Below, piece by piece: positions 31,041 to 39,196 of a stretch of DNA of 56,052 nucleotides. Location: NCBI RefSeq assembly GCF_008726925.1, contig NZ_VYWO01000007.1:1-56052 (forward strand), written 5' to 3'. This DNA is from Aerococcus sanguinicola (GTDB lineage Bacteria > Bacillota > Bacilli > Lactobacillales > Aerococcaceae). The position numbers and the translations under genes were made by a program. Numbering within the stretch: position 1 is the stretch's first letter; each line of letters starts with the position of its first letter. The notes beneath the pieces were generated by a model, which was given only the letters and a program-made list of their open reading frames with translations, did not search any database and had not been told where the DNA came from.

Positions 31041-31069
31041 ATTATATACTTTTTACCCAAAAAAGGCAA
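31041..31069 (-). promoter_or_regulatory. Promoter upstream of ytpR
   Basis: -35 TTGCCT (31064-31069), 17-nt spacer, -10 TATAAT (31041-31046). The start would lie near 31034, 133 nt before the ytpR ATG. Confidence 0.65.
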
Positions 31070-31180
31070 CGCCCCTCCATCATAGGGACAGAATTATTCC
31101 AAGAATGGGCTAAAAACAGGCTCTTAGCCTAGCTGGAGGCACTTAGCACTGTTAGCGTTTTAATTTAAAGGATTTCTTGC

Positions 31181-31186
31181 TATAAT
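31181..31186 (+). promoter_or_regulatory. Extended -10 promoter of 31216-31578 gene
   Basis: TTGCTATAAT, extended -10, 30 nt before the start codon; -35 weak. The 30902-31215 gap thus holds two divergent promoters and the leader hairpin. Confidence 0.6.
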
Positions 31187-31215
31187 AGGACTAATATTAG
31201 AGAGGAGTGTTTGAT

Positions 31216-31578
31216 TTGGTATTTGATTTAAAAGACAATGTAAAAAATAAGGCCTATGCCCTAGCTGGCAGCCTCTTCGTCTGCGGCGCTGTTATTGGGG
31301 CTGTCTCCACCGCCCTCTACCTGGACAGCCGGGAAACAGGGAAAAAAGCTCAAGTTGACGGGCAAAGTGTCATTGAAGAAGTTAAGAAACTCTTAGCTCA
31401 AGGCGGAGAAATTGAAGGCTCATGGATTGAACTCCAACCCCTGACGAAAGAACGCTACGGCCAAGAACAGATCCTTTACTTTGGTGGTGTCTCTCGCCAA
31501 GAAAAAGGTCACCTGGTCCAATATGAATTCATTGCAGATGCCCAGAGTGGGCAGATCATTGACCTCTACAAAGTCTAA
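31216..31578 (+). CDS. Small membrane-anchored protein, PepSY-like C-terminus
   Basis: 120 residues from TTG at 31216, 8 nt after GGAG; a GTG at 31207 lies inside the Shine-Dalgarno. One membrane helix near the N-terminus (AYALAGSLFVCGAVIGAVST), then an extracellular or cytoplasmic domain ending YEFIADAQSGQIIDLYKV, the pattern of PepSY-type domains (peptidase inhibitors). No homologue is recognised with certainty. It converges on trmB across a shared terminator. Confidence 0.65.
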   Translation: MVFDLKDNVKNKAYALAGSLFVCGAVIGAVSTALYLDSRETGKKAQVDGQSVIEEVKKLLAQGGEIEGSWIELQPLTKERYGQEQILYFGGVSRQEKGHLVQYEFIADAQSGQIIDLYKV

Positions 31579-31589
31579 AATAAGCACAG

Positions 31590-31627
31590 AAAAAAGTTCG
31601 GCCGTTTGTACGCGCCGAACTTTTTTA
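31590..31627. terminator. Bidirectional terminator between small ORF and trmB
   Basis: AAAAAGTTCGGC (31591-31602) with GCCGAACTTTTTT (31614-31626); A- and T-runs serve both strands. The trmB stop lies in its right edge. Confidence 0.85.
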
Positions 31628-32284
31628 CTTATGCCTCTGCTTGGGGATAATGGCCTCCAAGCGGTAAATGGGCTGGCCCTTAGCCGCAAACTTCTCTTCA
31701 TATTCCGTCATGATGTTCCCTTCAAAATCACTGGCGTGGAGGTCCAGCCAGACCTGGCGGAAGGCCATGCCATACTGGGACATGCTCGCTAGGGAATATT
31801 CAAAGAGACCCTGGTTATCGGTCTTAAAGTGGACCTCCCCTTCTGGCTTGAGGACAGCTTGGTACTGGGCCAGGAACTTAGGGCTGGTCAAACGCCGCTT
31901 GGTATGGCGACGCTTAGGCCAAGGATCCGAGAAGTTCAAATAAATCCGGTCCAAGCTATGGCCTTCAAAAAAGTTTGAAATTTCGCGGCCATCAGAGCGG
32001 ATAAAACGGAGGTTAGGCAAGTCCTGATCCTCTTCTAATACCTTCTGCAGGGCCATCACGAGCACATCAGAATACATCTCGATTCCCACATAGTTGATCT
32101 CTGGGTGGGCCTTGGCCATACCAATCAGGAATTGGCCCTTGCCTGTCCCCACTTCCACATGGAGGGGCTGGGCCTTCTCAAAGACCTGGTTCCACTTACC
32201 CTGGGCTTGGTCGGGGTCTGGCACCACAATGTTAGGGTAATCCTTAATCATATCAATTGCCCACGGTTTATGTCTTACACGCAT
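31625..32284 (-). CDS. trmB: tRNA (guanine-N7-)-methyltransferase
   Basis: 219 residues. TrmB methylates G46 of tRNAs using S-adenosylmethionine. The SAM-binding loop is HVEVGTGKGQFLIGMAKAHP, then NYVGIEMYSDVLVMAL and the catalytic/tRNA-binding NFSDPWPKRRHTKRRLTSP. ATG preceded by AAGGAGG. The ytmP-like kinase lies upstream across a terminator, the same pairing as in Bacillus. Confidence 0.96.
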   Translation of the reverse strand: MRVRHKPWAIDMIKDYPNIVVPDPDQAQGKWNQVFEKAQPLHVEVGTGKGQFLIGMAKAHPEINYVGIEMYSDVLVMALQKVLEEDQDLPNLRFIRSDGREISNFFEGHSLDRIYLNFSDPWPKRRHTKRRLTSPKFLAQYQAVLKPEGEVHFKTDNQGLFEYSLASMSQYGMAFRQVWLDLHASDFEGNIMTEYEEKFAAKGQPIYRLEAIIPKQRHK

Positions 32285-32360
32285 AGTAAGCCTCCTTCAT
32301 TCGCTATCTGTTTATTATTTTATAAGTAATCAATTGGTCTTGGCCATAAGCTCCCTGAGC

Positions 32361-32402
32361 AAAAATAAAAGCGGGCCAAGCGCTCTAAGGGAGGGAGCCC
32401 GC
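32361..32402 (-). terminator. Terminator of ytmP-like gene
   Basis: GCGGGCTC with a GGCCCGC-type partner (32371-32402), followed by TTTTATTTTT. Confidence 0.8.
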
Positions 32403-32425
32403 CTGCTTCTATTACCCGTTATCAG

Positions 32426-33226
32426 CTAATACTGCTCTTGGAAATACCGGTTGTCATAAATATGTCTCAATTTTAAAATGGCTTCATTGACGTCTAGCTG
32501 GCGGTCTTTGCGGTAGCTTTCCTTAATCAAAAGCAAAAGATTAATTAAAGCAAACCACTCAATCCGTAGATAAGTCCCCTCGTCCACCTCGAGGCCGTAA
32601 CGTTCCCACCAGCTTTCCCAATCTTCGCCAGGAATGTATTGGACAAGGACCTGGGTCAAGTCAGACATGGGGTCGGCAATTCGCACCGACTCCCAATCGA
32701 CCAAGTAGAGACGGTTTTGCTCAGATAGTAAGAAATTCTTACGGTTGAGGTCACCGTGGCAGACGGTCCTAAGGGATTGGTTGATAAAGGCGGCGCTATC
32801 TTCCAGGTAAGCCACCACCTCATTCAAGAGACTGTGGGAAGCCAAATGCTCGTGGAGTTGGTCCTGGTAGGCCGCAAGAAAATCCTGGCAGTCCCACTCT
32901 TGGCCGCCAATCTTGACCAACATCTTGTAGAGGTGGTCGGAATGTTGGTAGCGGTGGATGAGATTGATGACCTGGCTTTGGTGCATCTCTTGTTCCGTCA
33001 GGGTGTGGCCGCGCAACCATTCTTGGGCTGAGAAGGTATCCCCCGTACTGGTCCGCTTCGACCAGATTAAGCGCGGGGTGATTCCTTCCATGGAGAGAGC
33101 AGCAAGGAAAGGAGAAGAATTGCGCTTGAGGAAGACACGTTCCTGCTTATGGGTGCCCATGAAGGCCTGGCCCGTATCCCCACCAATTGGATGCAAGGTC
33201 CACTCCTTATCGAATTGATATTCCAA
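32426..33226 (-). CDS. ytmP: YtmP-like phosphotransferase (APH/choline kinase fold)
   Basis: 266 residues from TTG at 33226 with GGGAGGG 7 nt upstream. The kinase-like catalytic loop is VCHGDLNRKNFLL and the metal-binding motif LYLVDWESVRIADPMSDL, as in aminoglycoside phosphotransferase and choline kinase families. Known bacterial relatives include thiamine and ethanolamine kinases. The location next to trmB matches B. subtilis ytmP. The substrate is unknown. Confidence 0.88.
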   Translation of the reverse strand: MEYQFDKEWTLHPIGGDTGQAFMGTHKQERVFLKRNSSPFLAALSMEGITPRLIWSKRTSTGDTFSAQEWLRGHTLTEQEMHQSQVINLIHRYQHSDHLYKMLVKIGGQEWDCQDFLAAYQDQLHEHLASHSLLNEVVAYLEDSAAFINQSLRTVCHGDLNRKNFLLSEQNRLYLVDWESVRIADPMSDLTQVLVQYIPGEDWESWWERYGLEVDEGTYLRIEWFALINLLLLIKESYRKDRQLDVNEAILKLRHIYDNRYFQEQY

Positions 33227-33338
33227 TGCTCTTCCCTCCCTTATCTTTAAGATGGTTTTTCTTGCTTAGAAGCTATAAAAAGAAAAACTAAAGCATTCAT
33301 TATTGTAGTCATTATTTTCCATATAGTCAATCATTTCG

Positions 33339-34562
33339 TTAGATCTTTTGCTTCTTTCTTCCAGCGCTGCGGGCCCTTTTTTTCTTTTGCAGTCTTCGCG
33401 GCAGATAGTAGCGAATAAAGAGAAACTCAAAAACAAGAGCGGTCAATAGATAGACCAAGGCCCAAATCCCGAAGCCTGCCAAGCAAAGGGCAAGACTAAG
33501 GACGAGAACTTGAAAGGTGTAAACTTGACCCAGGAGGCCTTGAAAGGCTCTAAGTCCCTGGTCGTCAGATTCCGGATAGAGCTTGAGCATGGTCTGCCCC
33601 TCCTTAGCCTTAGCCAAGGGTAACAATTGGAAGTGGCTAGCATAGTTTAGTAGGAGGAAGACGACCAGGGTCAAGCCGTGTTTAGGCAAGGTGAAGGCCA
33701 ACAAGAGACTTACGAGGGTCAGGCGGCGCCAAATTGGAAAGAGGTCCGTGCTCCGCCAGAAGCTGCGGCTGTAAAGATAGGCATGGGCAGACGGGGCCTT
33801 GTCTAAAGAGAGGGTCAAGGCATCCAAATAAGCGCGACGCTTGGTCTGCTTCTTGCCCGCCTTCAGATCGACAAAGAGGGATAAGAAGCTAGTTAGGCTC
33901 TGCTTGGCCTGGCCTTCATCCCCTAGCAAGGTCTGCCAGTCCCAGCGATCCCCCCAAGTGCTATGGAAGGCCTGCCAGAGCGCATAGCCGCCAGCCAGAG
34001 CCAAGCCCCAGACTGCTTGATAGGCAAAAGCCAGGCCATAAACCAGAAGAATAAGGACGAGGTGAAGCCAAGCGGGCTGGCCTGACCGCCCTTGGTAGGC
34101 TTCCATGTCTGCCATTAACCCTGTTGCCTTCAGAAGGATAAAGCTCAATGCCAAGGCTAAGAGCTCCCAGCCGGTCCAGTTCAGGCCCCATTTGAGATAG
34201 GGCCAGGCCAAAAAACAGGCCAGGGGGGCTAAGAAGCTTTGCTTAAGCAGTGACGACCTAAAAGCCGCCTTAAAATAAGCCTTCCATTCGGTCTCAAGGG
34301 CCAGGAGAAATTGGATATCGGCTTCCTTCAAATAGGTCCGCACGCCTCCCAGCCAAGTCATCAAGCTAAAGGCGACAATTAAGAGGCCATCAGCGATGAC
34401 TTGCCGGCCTTGGAGCGCCTGGACCCAGCGCGAATAGTTTAGCGAGAGCGCCCCCACTAGAAACATCAAAGCGATGACAAAGTGGTCATTAAAAATATAG
34501 CGGCTATAATAGAGAAAATCTTGAAATTTTTTTTCCTGGCGTTTGTTAAACAATGCTTTCAA
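33339..34562 (-). CDS. ecsB: ABC transporter permease EcsB
   Basis: 407 residues from TTG at 34562, GGGAGG 7 nt upstream. The protein is highly hydrophobic, with about eight to ten membrane helices and a basic tail (RRLQKKKRARSAGRKK). Pairing with ecsA, size and N-terminus (KRQEKKFQDFLYYSRYIFNDH) identify EcsB. In B. subtilis the Ecs transporter affects secretion, competence and intramembrane proteolysis through RasP; the transported substrate, possibly processed peptides, is not settled. It lies 2 nt after ecsA. Confidence 0.93.
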   Translation of the reverse strand: MKALFNKRQEKKFQDFLYYSRYIFNDHFVIALMFLVGALSLNYSRWVQALQGRQVIADGLLIVAFSLMTWLGGVRTYLKEADIQFLLALETEWKAYFKAAFRSSLLKQSFLAPLACFLAWPYLKWGLNWTGWELLALALSFILLKATGLMADMEAYQGRSGQPAWLHLVLILLVYGLAFAYQAVWGLALAGGYALWQAFHSTWGDRWDWQTLLGDEGQAKQSLTSFLSLFVDLKAGKKQTKRRAYLDALTLSLDKAPSAHAYLYSRSFWRSTDLFPIWRRLTLVSLLLAFTLPKHGLTLVVFLLLNYASHFQLLPLAKAKEGQTMLKLYPESDDQGLRAFQGLLGQVYTFQVLVLSLALCLAGFGIWALVYLLTALVFEFLFIRYYLPRRLQKKKRARSAGRKKQKI

Positions 34563-34564
34563 GT

Positions 34565-35293
34565 TTAAGCCTCCCTTGCCAGTTGGATATAGAGTTCTTC
34601 CAGACTAGCCGCTTCCTGGCCAAAGACTTGGCGGATATCTGCCAGACTTCCTTGGGCACGCAGGTAGCCTTCATGGAGGAAGAGGAAACGATCGCAATAG
34701 GTCTCTGCATTGGCCAAGACGTGGGTAGACATCAGGACCATGGCGCCCCTTGCCCGTTTCTGCTCCAGGATTTGGATGAAGTCATGGGTGGCTAAGGGGT
34801 CCAGGCCGAGAAAGGGCTCATCAATGATATAGAGGTCCGCTTCCACCATCATGGCACAGACAATCATCAACTTTTGTCGCATCCCCTTGGAGAAGTGCTT
34901 GGGCATCCAATCGAGCTTATTATCGAGGCGAAAGGCCTTGAGCATGGGCATGGCTCGGTCTAGAATGTCAGCTTTGTCGATCTGATAAGCTAGGCCGATG
35001 AGGTTCAAGTGCTCACGCAGGGTCAGTTCATCATAAATCATGGGCATTTCGGGAATATAGGTGAAGGCCTGGCGGTAGGCCCGGTTATCTTCATCTAGGC
35101 TTTGCCCATTGAGCCGGATCTCCCCTGACTGAGGCTTTAAGAGGCCAATGATATGCTTAATCAAGGTGGACTTGCCTGCCCCATTCAGTCCAATTAAGCC
35201 GATAATTTCTCCCGCTTGAATATCAAAATTAATATCGTGGATGACTGGCCGGTTCAGGTAACCGCCAGTTAGCTGCTTGACGCTGAGACTCAT
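34565..35293 (-). CDS. ecsA: ABC transporter ATP-binding protein EcsA
   Basis: 242 residues. Complete ATPase: Walker A GLNGAGKSTLIKH, Q-loop near YIPEMPMIYDE, a signature-like FSKGMRQKLMIV, Walker B DLYIIDEPFLGLD, H-loop VLMSTHVLANAE. EcsA drives EcsB, the next gene. hit, ytxH and prsA follow divergently, the same neighbourhood as in Bacillus. The ATG has AAAGGAAG upstream. Confidence 0.95.
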   Translation of the reverse strand: MSLSVKQLTGGYLNRPVIHDINFDIQAGEIIGLIGLNGAGKSTLIKHIIGLLKPQSGEIRLNGQSLDEDNRAYRQAFTYIPEMPMIYDELTLREHLNLIGLAYQIDKADILDRAMPMLKAFRLDNKLDWMPKHFSKGMRQKLMIVCAMMVEADLYIIDEPFLGLDPLATHDFIQILEQKRARGAMVLMSTHVLANAETYCDRFLFLHEGYLRAQGSLADIRQVFGQEAASLEELYIQLAREA

Positions 35294-35453
35294 TCTCGTC
35301 TTCCTTTCCGCTTTTTCAATTTAAGTCTAGTTTATCAAAGTTTGCTTGGGAATTTAACTTTAAAGTTTAAAGTTTTGGCTAAGACAGGAAATTAGGACAA
35401 GGGCTTGGGATTTTTTAAGGGACGACTGACTTTTACCGCAAGTCGCTCTTCAA

Positions 35454-35482
35454 TTGTTCCCCCCTAAAGATTATGCTAAAAT
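35454..35482 (+). promoter_or_regulatory. Promoter of hit-ytxH
   Basis: -35 TTGTTC (35454-35459), 17-nt spacer, extended -10 TGCTAAAAT (hexamer 35477-35482). Confidence 0.6.
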
Positions 35483-35523
35483 GAGCCTAGTATAAGAATT
35501 ATCAATTGAAAGTGGTGGATCAA

Positions 35524-35955
35524 ATGACTGATTGTATCTTTTGTAAGTTAGCTAATGGGGAAATCCCAACCAATATCGTCTATGAAGATGAGGTTGTGAC
35601 CGCCTTCTTAGACACTAGCCAGGTAACCGAAGGCCATACCCTTATTGTGCCTAAGAAACACCTGCAGGATATCTATGACTATGATATTAAGGATTCTGGG
35701 GCCATCTTCCGTCGTATTCCAATTGTTGTCCAAGCCCTCCAAGCCGCTCTTCCTGACATGAAAGGGGTCAATATCCTAAACAATAATGGCGAAGTGGCCT
35801 ATCAGAGTGTCTTCCATTCCCATATCCACATCATCCCCCGCTACAGTCGGGATGGCGATGACTTCAAGGTCGTAATGCCTGATAATGGTGACCAATACTC
35901 CAATGAAGACCTCGCTAAGCTGGCTCAAAAGATCCAGGAAAAGGTTGAGGTGTAG
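35524..35955 (+). CDS. hit: HIT family nucleotide-binding hydrolase
   Basis: 143 residues from ATG at 35524, giving the standard MTDCIFCKLANGEIPT start; the in-frame TTG at 35506 has no Shine-Dalgarno. HIT proteins hydrolyse nucleoside phosphoramidates and similar bonds. The histidine triad is in SVFHSHIHIIPRY, and CIFCK at the N-terminus is the zinc-binding start. First gene of hit-ytxH, one nucleotide before the next ATG. Confidence 0.95.
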   Translation: MTDCIFCKLANGEIPTNIVYEDEVVTAFLDTSQVTEGHTLIVPKKHLQDIYDYDIKDSGAIFRRIPIVVQALQAALPDMKGVNILNNNGEVAYQSVFHSHIHIIPRYSRDGDDFKVVMPDNGDQYSNEDLAKLAQKIQEKVEV

Positions 35956-35956
35956 G

Positions 35957-36337
35957 ATGGCCATGAGTTTTCTTAAAGGTTTAGTGACTGGCGCTGTCGT
36001 CGGAGGGATAACGGCCCTCCTCAAGAACCCCAATACGGGTGAAGAGAACCGCCGCAAGCTCCGCGCCTATAGCCAGGATATTACCGCCGCTTCACGGAAG
36101 CTCGAAGGCAGTCTCGCCGAAACGCAGATGGCTCTGACTGACTTAGCCAACCAGGGCTTGTCAACGGCCAAAGTTGCCCGTGATGACCTCAGTGAAGCCA
36201 TCCGTGACTTCCAGACCTCTAGCCTTCCCCACCGCAATGCCATGCAGGAGAAGCTTGCCAAGATTAATGCGGACCTTGAACTGACCCAGATGAGCCTTGA
36301 AAACCTTGAAGAAAAGCTTCAACAAGATAAAAAGTAA
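35957..36337 (+). CDS. YtxH domain-containing protein (YhaH-like)
   Basis: 126 residues from ATG at 35957 (GAGG 6 nt upstream); ATG at 35963 is an alternative. The N-terminal SFLKGLVTGAVVGGITALL is a single short membrane segment typical of YtxH/YhaH proteins, followed by a long helical, coiled-coil-prone region (KLEGSLAETQMALTDLANQG to the end). The place between hit and prsA is that of yhaH in Bacillus. Molecular role unknown. Confidence 0.88.
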   Translation: MAMSFLKGLVTGAVVGGITALLKNPNTGEENRRKLRAYSQDITAASRKLEGSLAETQMALTDLANQGLSTAKVARDDLSEAIRDFQTSSLPHRNAMQEKLAKINADLELTQMSLENLEEKLQQDKK

Positions 36338-36386
36338 ATTTCTTTAAAGGATCCCCCAAAGCTGCTCAGCTGCGGCAGACTTATGT

Positions 36387-36392
36387 TATATT
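36387..36392 (+). promoter_or_regulatory. Possible extended -10 of prsA
   Basis: TGTTATATT 39 nt before the prsA start; no good -35. prsA may also be read from the hit promoter, as no terminator was seen after ytxH. Confidence 0.4.
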
Positions 36393-36430
36393 TAAGCTAC
36401 AAAATAAGAATTTGATCAAGGAGTCATCGC

Positions 36431-37393
36431 ATGAATTGGAATAAGAAATTAAGCTTAGGCGCCCTCACTTGCGCCACTGTTTTCAGCCTCGCCGCTTGCT
36501 CCAGCCAGAATGAAGCTGGTCAGAATGTTATTGCTAAAGGCGAAGGCATTGAAGTAACGGAAGATGAATTAGTCAAAGAACTCAAGGATTCAGCGGGGAA
36601 TGCTGCTGTCCAGCAACTTGTTTTTGGCGAAATCTTCGAAAATGAACTGGGCAAAGACCGGGTCAAGGAAATCGAAGATGAAGTCGATGCCGATACCGTC
36701 AAATTAGTGGCCCAATACGGCGACGAAGACAAGTTCAAAGAAGTCGTTGCGGCTAATGGCTATAGCAGTGTGGACGAATATAAAAAAGCCCTCCGCTATT
36801 TTAAACTTCTGACGGAAACCATCTCTAAAAACATCAAGGTTTCTGATGACGAGCTAAAGAAAGCCTACGAAAATTATGAAGCGCCACGAAAGGTTTCCCA
36901 CATCCTCGTTAAAGATGAAGATAAGGCCAAAGACCTCATTAAGCAAATTAACGAAGGTGGCGATTTCGCTAGACTAGCGGAAGAGCACTCGGAAGACAAG
37001 GGCTCTGCCAAAGCAGGCGGGAGCCTGGGTGAGGTCACTAAGGGCATGATGGTTAAGGAATTCGAAGAACCTGCCTTCAAGCTCAAGGCTGGCGAAATGA
37101 CCCAAGAGCCGGTCAAGAGCCAGTACGGTTGGCACATCATCAAAGTCGATGAAGTGGGCAATAAGGGCTCATTCGACGAAGAGAAAGACCAATTAGAAAA
37201 ACAAATTCGAAAACAAAAAATGGACGACCCTAAACAGGTCCAACAAGTGCTCAAGGATGTCCTAGACAAATACCAAGTGAAGATTACCGATAAGGACTTC
37301 AAGAATGCACTCGATACCTTCCAAACTTCAAATGACCAAGAAGCCGCTAAGAAGCAGGCTGAAGCAGAAGAAGCCAAGGAAGAAAGTAAATAA
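36431..37393 (+). CDS. prsA: Foldase lipoprotein PrsA (parvulin)
   Basis: 320 residues. Signal peptide with lipobox LAAC, lipidated C23, so the protein sits on the outer face of the membrane. A parvulin-type peptidyl-prolyl isomerase domain follows (VSHILVKDEDKAKDLIKQIN; FARLAEEHSEDKGSAKAGGS; YGWHIIKVDEV), flanked by helical chaperone segments; the C-terminal tail is E/A/K-rich. PrsA folds secreted proteins, including PBPs, which ties it to the PBP and L,D-transpeptidase encoded further on. AAGGAG lies before the ATG. Confidence 0.95.
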   Translation: MNWNKKLSLGALTCATVFSLAACSSQNEAGQNVIAKGEGIEVTEDELVKELKDSAGNAAVQQLVFGEIFENELGKDRVKEIEDEVDADTVKLVAQYGDEDKFKEVVAANGYSSVDEYKKALRYFKLLTETISKNIKVSDDELKKAYENYEAPRKVSHILVKDEDKAKDLIKQINEGGDFARLAEEHSEDKGSAKAGGSLGEVTKGMMVKEFEEPAFKLKAGEMTQEPVKSQYGWHIIKVDEVGNKGSFDEEKDQLEKQIRKQKMDDPKQVQQVLKDVLDKYQVKITDKDFKNALDTFQTSNDQEAAKKQAEAEEAKEESK

Positions 37394-37403
37394 AATTGCC
37401 TGC

Positions 37404-37442
37404 AAAAAGGCCAGCTCCCAAGCTAGGAGCTGGCCTTTTTGT
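37404..37442. terminator. Terminator of prsA, symmetrical
   Basis: AAAAAGGCCAGCTCC pairs with GGAGCTGGCCTTTTT; T- and A-runs at both sides mean it could also stop minus-strand transcription coming through array C. Confidence 0.88.
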
Positions 37443-37482
37443 CTGTATAAACGTAAGAAGGATCTTTTTATTGGTTGGGCTG

Positions 37483-37564
37483 TCAAGCTACACTTGAGGC
37501 CTCTGTTTGAGGGTTGGACAGTATCAAGCCACACTTGGAGTCTGTGTTTGAAGCTTGGATCATT
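37483..37564. repeat. 41-bp direct repeat, two units
   Basis: TCAAGCYACACTTG starts at 37483 and 37524; the two 41-bp units are about 70% identical. The period and a TGTTTGA(A/G)...TTGG core recall the 26930-27127 array. Confidence 0.6.
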
Positions 37565-37589
37565 GACCAAAGCTTAGCACATGGTCTCA

Positions 37590-37918
37590 CACTCTACCTA
37601 GTCGGGTTCAGCCGATTTGTAATCAGAGCTGACGAGTGCAATCATCCGAGCCTAATCGTCAAGTTTCACACCCTTTCTAGTTGGGTTCGCAAAGGCAGAA
37701 AGGGTGTGACTTCAGCAAAAGGGAACGATCGGCTTGCAGCCGCTCTTATCCCTTTTGCCTCCAGTCATCCCTTTCTTAACGCCTTTGCTCACAACCTTTA
37801 GTCGGGTTCGGTCGCGCAGCTTCCTTGTCACTTCCCAAGTCCCCGCCGCAGTCCTCCAGACTGCTCTGCTGACTTGCTCCAGTGAAATGAAGCTACCCGC
37901 GCGCCTTCACACCCTTTT
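37590..37918 (-). repeat. Family 1 hairpin array C, three units
   Basis: A short unit (37596-37673) and full units 37678-37796 and 37798-37914. In the second, GCAAAGGC (37689-37696) pairs with GCCTTTGC (37781-37788), AGAAAGGG with CCCTTTCT (37769-37776), TGACT with AGTCA, GCAAAAGGGA (37715-37724) with TCCCTTTTGC (37749-37758), and CGGCT with AGCCG. On the minus strand the array begins four A residues after the MetE-like stop. Confidence 0.85.
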
Positions 37919-39067
37919 TTATCCCCAAACTTCTTCTGCAATTGAACGTACTAGGGCGATTTTTGCCCATTGTTGGTCTTCGGTTAGGCTGTTGCCTTCT
38001 TCGGTTGAGGAGAAGCCACATTGGGGGCTGAGGCAGAGCTTGTCTAAAGGAATGTATTTGGCTGCTTCGTGGATGCGTTGGATCACCTGGTCGCGGTCTT
38101 CTAATTCACCTGTCTTAGAAGTGATCAAACCGAGGACAACTACGCGGTCATCGCCAATTTTGGCGAGGGGTTCAAAGCCACCTGCCCGGTCCGAATCATA
38201 TTCCAAGTAATAGGCTTGGGCATGTTCATTAGCGAAGAGTTCGTCTGCTACGGAGTCATAGCCCCCTTGGCCGAACCAGTGTGACCGGTAGTTGCCCCGG
38301 CAGACATGGCTAGTAATCGTTAAGCCTTCAGGTGCCCCGTCAATGGCCAGATTATTCACATAGCGGTAGAGTCCAGCTAGGTAGGCCTTCTCATCAGCCT
38401 TGGCTTGGCGTTCAGATTCTGGATAGTCTTCCAGGTGGATATCAACGAGTCGGCCCCAGGTGCAGTCGTCGAACTGAACCACTGTCGCTCCTTCCGCTGC
38501 AAAGTCTTCTAAGACATCAATATAGGCTTTAGCGATTGCCTGAGCGAGCTCACGGTGTTCATCTTCTCCATAGAAGGCCTGGGTAGATGCTTGGTTATGG
38601 GGTTTGAGTAATTCTTGCAATAATTGAGCAGGGGCTGGGATGGTTTGCTTCACTTCACTTGCCGCTGACTTATGATCACGGACAAATTTGAAGTCTTCCA
38701 CAAAAGGATGGTTGTGTCCGTCTAATTCACGGCTTGTTAAAGAAGCCGTTTCAGCACGGGTCTTCATGTCGTGGAATTGGCCACCTTCTTCAATATAACG
38801 CTTCTCAATTCCGTTCAAGCCCCACATAAAGTCGTAATGCCACCAGCTGCGGCGGAATTCACCGTCAGAAACAGCTTTCAGGCCAGCTTCTTCTTGCTTT
38901 TGAATTAATTTGATGATGGCTTCATCTTCGACTTGGCGCAGGGCCTGACCATCGATTTCTCCCGCTTCAAAAGCTTGACGTGCTTCCTTCAAATGAGCAG
39001 GCCGTAAAAAGCTCCCCACAGTATCAAAGCGGTAAGGTTGTTGTTGACGTTTTGTAAATTCTCCCAT
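37919..39067 (-). CDS. MetE C-terminal-type methyltransferase (YxjG/YxjH family)
   Basis: 382 residues, equivalent to only the C-terminal half of cobalamin-independent methionine synthase. Family marks: FDTVGSFLRP near the N-terminus, SDGEFRRSWWHYDF, FDDCTWGRL, HVCRGNYRSHWFGQGGYD with a zinc-ligand cysteine, and LSPQCGFSST near the end. Relatives YxjG/YxjH make methionine from homocysteine with a simpler methyl donor; the donor here is unknown. Single gene with no S-box or T-box recognised upstream. The stop is followed by array C. Confidence 0.88.
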   Translation of the reverse strand: MGEFTKRQQQPYRFDTVGSFLRPAHLKEARQAFEAGEIDGQALRQVEDEAIIKLIQKQEEAGLKAVSDGEFRRSWWHYDFMWGLNGIEKRYIEEGGQFHDMKTRAETASLTSRELDGHNHPFVEDFKFVRDHKSAASEVKQTIPAPAQLLQELLKPHNQASTQAFYGEDEHRELAQAIAKAYIDVLEDFAAEGATVVQFDDCTWGRLVDIHLEDYPESERQAKADEKAYLAGLYRYVNNLAIDGAPEGLTITSHVCRGNYRSHWFGQGGYDSVADELFANEHAQAYYLEYDSDRAGGFEPLAKIGDDRVVVLGLITSKTGELEDRDQVIQRIHEAAKYIPLDKLCLSPQCGFSSTEEGNSLTEDQQWAKIALVRSIAEEVWG

Positions 39068-39196
39068 TTTATAGCCTCCATTTTTTGTTCGTTAGAACCG
39101 AACTCTCTCAGTTCAATATAAGCTCTAGTATACGGTTAATTTTTCTTATTTTAAAGCCCTTATTCGATACAGCTTACAGAACAAAGGTGTTCGCTT

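Noticed and set aside
35350..35380. AT-rich palindromic run (AACTTTAAAGTTTAAAGTTT) upstream of ecsA and hit
   Set aside because: Low complexity; no clear operator symmetry or matching site elsewhere.
39068..39196. SAM riboswitch or T-box in front of the MetE-like gene
   Set aside because: No core motifs, no terminator hairpin; only a short GAACT...AGTTC inverted repeat is present.
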